A DNA stretch of 64,000 bases from Bullera alba (Eukaryota; Basidiomycota; Tremellomycetes; Tremellales; Bulleraceae). Positions 60,098 to 64,000 of the stretch are shown here, one piece after another; positions within the stretch are counted from its first letter, which is position 1, and every line of letters starts with the position of its first letter. The notes below the pieces were generated by a model, which worked only from the letters and a program-made list of their open reading frames with translations, did not search any database and had not been told where the DNA came from. A program made the translations under genes and the position numbers. The stretch is from contig BCIX01000006.1 of NCBI GenBank assembly GCA_001600095.1, positions 744,001-808,000 on the forward strand. The letters are read 5' to 3'.

Positions 60098-61569
60098 ATG
60101 AGCTTCGTCAAGAAAGCCGTGAAGGAGACCACGACGGGGTACAAGGAGACAATCAAAGCGGATCTCGTGGCAATGGCGGTAGGTGGTCTCCTTTTCGAGG
60201 TTCGGGCCAATGCTGAGCATCTACACGTATAGGGAGAGTTCATCGGAACGGTAGGTCACTGCACTTGGTACAGGGCTGGAGGAACCGGAAGTCAACTGAC
60301 GTCCACAGATCCTGTTCCTCATGTTCTCGCTAGGAGTGAGTAGACGGGAGTTATGATGTTAGTGAACTGTCAAGCTAATGCCAGTACAGGCAGTCCAGAC
60401 CGTCGGCGCAAACCTCGCGATCAATCTCGAGGATAGTACCGGTGTGAACCCCCAAGGATCGGATGCTGCTAGACTACTGGTGAGTACAATTTCAAGCAAG
60501 CTTGAGGAGGTGCACTTAGGATCATCATCGGCTCAGAGAGCAATGCGAGTCGGAGAAGGGTCTGGAATCTGGGAGGTGTATGCTGGATCTCACTGACATC
60601 CCCACTCTACAGGCACATTTCTACATATCCTGCGCGTTTGGCTTCTCCCTCTTCGCCATTGCATCGATCTTCTACCGATTCACGGGAAGTATCTTCAATC
60701 CTTCGGTATCGCTAGCTCTCTGCCTAATCGGCGCTGTCAAGCCTCTGCGATTCCTCAGTGAGTCGTCTTTCACTATGAAACCAACCGGAACTGCTCTTTT
60801 GACTCTATGCTGACTCGCGAGCAGTGGTGTCTGTCGCTCAGCTACTGGGAGGGATCGTGGCCGCGGCCTTACTCGACGCTCTCACGCCTGGTGCCTTGGC
60901 TGTCAGTTGTTCTCTCGGCAACGGTACAAACAGAACCCAGGGGCTATTCATCGAGATGTTCACCACGGCAGCTTTGGTCCTCAGTGTGCTCATGCTTGCT
61001 GCTGGTGAGTTGACTGCTCCTCCAGAATCCGGTATCAGCTAACGCGGCTTCTCATTCTAGAGAAACACCTGCTCACGCCCATGGCACCCTTGGGTTTCGG
61101 ATTCACCTTGACCATCGTCATGTTCTTCTCGGTATCCTTCACCGGTGGAGCTGTCAAGTGAGTGCTCATAGGAATCACTTGTCGTCATTGGTGCTGACAT
61201 CGGGTACTAGCACGGCAAGGGCTTTCGGACCAGCGGTTATCGAGGGATTCACAGATTACCACTGGATCTACTGTAAGCCGAAAAGATTGAGAGGATGCTT
61301 GTACTGTGCGAGACTGACAACAACCACAGGGCTTGGACCAACACTCGGTGCCCTCCTGGCTACTGCGTTCTATGTGTTCCTCAAGCACGTCCACTACTGG
61401 TGCGTGGATCTTCCCGATCTCCTTCCATGCAAAGATCGTCGTGCAAACTTCATAGCACACATGCTGATTATTCATTCCCATCAGGCGGGTCAACCCGAAC
61501 CAGGACTCTACCGATCACAGGGACGGACCCATGCTCGAGTTCTCCGCCCGAAGCGAGAACCACGTATAG
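60098..61569 (+). CDS. Aquaporin-family (MIP) channel with altered NPA motifs
   Basis: Nine or more short exons, including some of only 18 and 27 bases (GEFIGT; ILFLMFSLG), give about 284 residues starting MSFVKKAVKETTTGYKETIK. Six hydrophobic segments are visible, e.g. FYISCAFGFSLFAIASIFYR, VSVAQLLGGIVAAALLDALT, FIEMFTTAALVLSVLMLAA, FGFTLTIVMFFSVSFTGG and LGALLATAFYVFLKHVHYW. The first pore loop reads GSIFNPSVSLAL (NPS in place of NPA). The second reads GGAVNTARAFGPAV (NTA in place of NPA), spanning an intron (AA|C). Both asparagines and the pore arginine are kept. It resembles fungal orthodox aquaporins more than aquaglyceroporins in loop length; the transported solute is uncertain because of the altered boxes. 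Confidence 0.88.
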
Positions 61570-62116
61570 ACTGGATCCTCGCTCCGCGTTCGGAATCGAA
61601 AGAAAGAAGATATAGAGCACCGCCAAGGGCCACTTGGCCTACCCTTTTCTGTAGCTAATACTCAATTACTTTAATAGAACACACGGAACGATCTGCGACA
61701 TCCACTGATGCGATCCACGATCCATACACCATGCATTGTACATCATCACCACCCCGGCGGCCTGACATTGTCCGATCGGATCGATCGCCCGATCGAGCCT
61801 CGTGTATGCCTCGTGTTCACTAATAGGTGATGTTTCAGGGGGATCAGCGCGGTCCTAGCTCGCCGAGGGTCCTTTGGATCAAAAAGTTGACTCGACTGCG
61901 GTACATCTTGCAGATGGGGATCCAGCCCGTGATGACATAGATAATACCATCCTCAATCTTCTTTACTGACCATCACAGGCCCATCGTGAACCAAGGAGTA
62001 TAACTCACATTCCTACATTATCATTCTATCTCCTCGGTGGCTAGTGTCAGTCTGCGAGGAACATCAGGTAAGTGCCGGTCCGTGCTCAAGATAGAAGTGA
62101 CTGACACCTCTTAGAG
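61570..62116. other. Intergenic region
   Basis: Aquaporin 3' end and promoter of the gene at 62117. A GATCGGATCGATCGCCCGATCGA palindromic-looking stretch lies near 61773. No RNA gene seen. Confidence 0.4.
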
Positions 62117-63315
62117 ATGACCCGCAACAAATCTTGTCCCGGCCAGGGGACCAACAATCCTGCCTTGGACGATGTTCGCCCCCTGGACGTACCCCTTCCT
62201 TCCCCGACCACATTCTCCAAAGTCACCATGCCTACCAATCACCGCCTGCGACTCGACCAGGACCGGATCAACATGCAGATGCTGAGGAAGGCAAAGGGCG
62301 ACCCCAATGATCCTTACACTAAGCTGTACAACAAATTCATAATATTGTTTCCCCCAGAGGAGGACGTATTGGTCGACGGGCAGTGGAAGGTGAAGAGCAC
62401 ATCCGCCGATATCATGGACAAGGAGTACGAGGAGTCGGAGGCGTTGGCATGGCAACCGTCTGCTCACCTCGACGAGCAGTCAAAGATCAAAGGGACCAAG
62501 AAACCCTGGCCAGGTGAGCACTCTTCTCATGAGACCCTTTCCTCTTACTTGGTATTATATGGCTGATACTTTGTCCCTTCCTGACAAACACTGCATCCAC
62601 CACCACCGCGGCTGGACACACCCACCACCTCGCTCCGAAACCCGCGTACTTCGCATAATTCCCTGTTCCACCTTCCTTCCTCCCGTCTTCACTGCTTGTC
62701 CAACTGGATTCTCGTCCGCCCCTTTGTTTTGACTGGCTAGCCCACCTCAGATCCGACCGTGCTCCCTTCTTCGGCAAGTCGTGCACCAGAGTCGCGGTCA
62801 CCATGAGTGAGGAGTGGGACACCGCCAGAACCATAATGTGAGCCGTGACCTGACATTTACGCCTAGCAGATGTGTCAGGTGACTGAGTACATACCAGGAT
62901 CGCGACAGAAGACTACGGCAAGGCATGTGCCTTTTACTACAGGTGGATGATGGATGTGAAAGGAGCAAAGAACGTCTCCGACTGCCCAGTTTGTCTGAAG
63001 AGGTGAGCGGCCTTGCGACGTTTCCGAGTTCTTCTTGCTCTCCACGATGCTGAGTTGCTGACCTACTTTAGCTTAGAAAACTGGCCGTGGACTATGGATC
63101 ATATCATCTTCCAACACACTTCCGAGCAGATCCACCGCCTGCCCCTCCAAGCGCACAACTTCCTCGGTCTCAAGGTTTTCAATTATTACGCCAGTCCGGC
63201 TGGAAGACCCTGGGTTCCCGCCCACAAGCAATTCATCGACGAAGCAGCCGACAGATACAATGCCGACAATAGGTCTTTGGAGATCGAAAGGGCCCAGCGA
63301 CTGGAGAAGAATTAG
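62117..63315 (+). CDS. Multi-exon protein of unknown function
   Basis: Four exons join cleanly. The first runs from MTRNKSCPGQGTNNPALDD to KIKGTKKPWP. The second is AHLRSDRAPFFGKSCTRVAV, MSEEWDTARTI (from about 62740). The third is IATEDYGKACAFYYRWMMDV, DCPVCLK (from about 62901). The fourth is LENWPWTMDHIIFQHTSEQI through RPWVPAHKQFIDEAADRYNA to a stop at 63315. The protein is soluble, mixed alpha/beta in character and rich in Trp/Tyr, with no signal peptide. The single CPVC pair is too little for a zinc finger. I know no family for it. Upstream exons before 62117 cannot be excluded. Confidence 0.62.
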
Positions 63316-63898
63316 GGTGAGGACAATGAATTGGACTGGGAGGTTCCGACGAGCGACGAGGACCATTGGCAGTCAGCCTCAGAAGGAGAAGTGGGCAGCT
63401 GGGACACGGGGATACACAGTGCGGGGAGCTCATCGATATTCAGTTGAGTGTAGACGAGGGGTCTGTGTATGGACTACGGAGGAGGACAGTACTCTCAGCA
63501 TCGGGAATGTGCATATGAGACGGGATTGGAGGTGACCATTCATAGTAGCGAGAGGCAATGGTAGAAGTTCTAAAACGAAGCCTGGAGCCTCAACACATAC
63601 ATTGTACACAGTAAATACCATAGTCCGTCAGTCCATTACTCAGTCAGCAGTCAGTACCATTACCCACAACGGGATCCATGCACAATTTGACCTGTAGAGA
63701 CTGCTTCCAGGCCAGACCGAGGGCCTGGCCAGACAGCGCTCGATCTCCCTTTGTCCGAATCATCACTCAACCCTCTCCACGGTCGAATGACCTCATCCCA
63801 ACGCACGGTCCTCCTCCTCGCCACTGGGTGACTCAACCTCGAGGCGGTCTGTGCGTTGATTGACATCAGCTATTTAAGTCGACAAAGTGGTATCCCCA
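63316..63898. other. Intergenic region with promoter of the gene at 63899
   Basis: 3' end of the unknown gene, then about 500 bases with no supported gene. A TATTTAAG sequence at 63871-63878 lies about 28 bases before the next ATG and could be a TATA box. Confidence 0.4.
63871..63878 (+). promoter_or_regulatory. Possible TATA box
   Basis: TATTTAAG, about 28 bases upstream of ATG 63899. That is close for a TATA box, so the leader would be very short or the real start lies downstream. Confidence 0.3.
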
Positions 63899-64000
63899 AT
63901 GTTGTTCTTCTTCCTCATCCTCCTTCTCATCCCCGCATCCGTCAAGTGTCCCCATCCCATCTGTGAATACCCACTAGCACCGCTCTCGTGCGTGACACCA
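63899..64000 (+). CDS. Start of a probable secreted Cys-containing protein (cut by window end)
   Basis: ATG 63899 opens MLFFFLILLLIPASVKCPHP, a strong signal peptide (cleavage likely near ASV/K), followed by a Cys/Pro-rich mature start (CPHPICEYPLAPLSCV). Only 34 codons are inside the window, so nothing more can be said about function. Small secreted cysteine-rich proteins are common in fungi. A frame of this length could occur by chance, but the hydrophobic pattern is good. Confidence 0.45.
   Translation, partial: MLFFFLILLLIPASVKCPHPICEYPLAPLSCVTP

Overview
The window looks like nuclear DNA of a basidiomycete yeast, most likely a tremellomycete. Genes are densely packed on both strands. 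Almost all carry several introns of about 45-60 bases with GTGAGT-type donors and CAG/TAG acceptors. The conserved proteins are fungal-type: Prp16, a Trm732/THADA homologue, NKAP, Ncr1/NPC1, a Pry/CAP protein and a Zn2Cys6 regulator. I cannot name the genus. All identifications come from reading the translations by eye; no search was run.

Layout. 1-16 kb holds conserved cell-biology genes: the splicing helicase PRP16 (minus strand, its 3' end cut by the window edge), a TRM732/THADA tRNA-modification partner (plus), a small membrane protein, ribokinase, a carboxylesterase-type hydrolase and the RS-rich spliceosome factor NKAP. 16-27 kb holds a Zn2Cys6 regulator, a short unknown gene, a PLC-like phosphodiesterase with a GPI-type tail, a Tgl2-like lipase and a secreted CAP/Pry protein. 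27.4-31.3 kb is poorly conserved, with two doubtful genes and a small minisatellite. 31-43 kb holds a 1,485-residue SH3/Ras-association polarity protein, a small single-pass protein with a PPxY motif, the sterol transporter NPC1/Ncr1 and nucleoside diphosphate kinase.

43-46 kb has a tandem pair of unrecognised paralogues (233 and 226 aa) duplicated together with their promoters, then a short His-rich protein with a possible myristoylation site. 47-52.5 kb holds a membrane-anchored GH15 glucoamylase, a short probable mitochondrial protein and the E1-alpha subunit of branched-chain 2-oxoacid dehydrogenase. 53.5-59.4 kb is the most unusual part: five tandem copies of an unrecognised intronless gene family (about 120-140 aa, ending in a D-G-x-W-H-x-V-x-L-x-F type motif). 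One copy is broken by a frameshift. Every copy has a CAAAGGAT element upstream, and three share a conserved block downstream. 60-64 kb holds an aquaporin with two altered NPA boxes, an unknown multi-exon gene, and the first codons of a probable secreted protein running off the right edge.

Functional themes are ordinary housekeeping (splicing, tRNA modification, sterol and lipid handling, sugar and amino-acid catabolism) interrupted by two islands of young, locally duplicated small genes. Those islands are the best candidates for undescribed biology. Start codons and exon joins are inferred by eye from splice consensus and reading frame.
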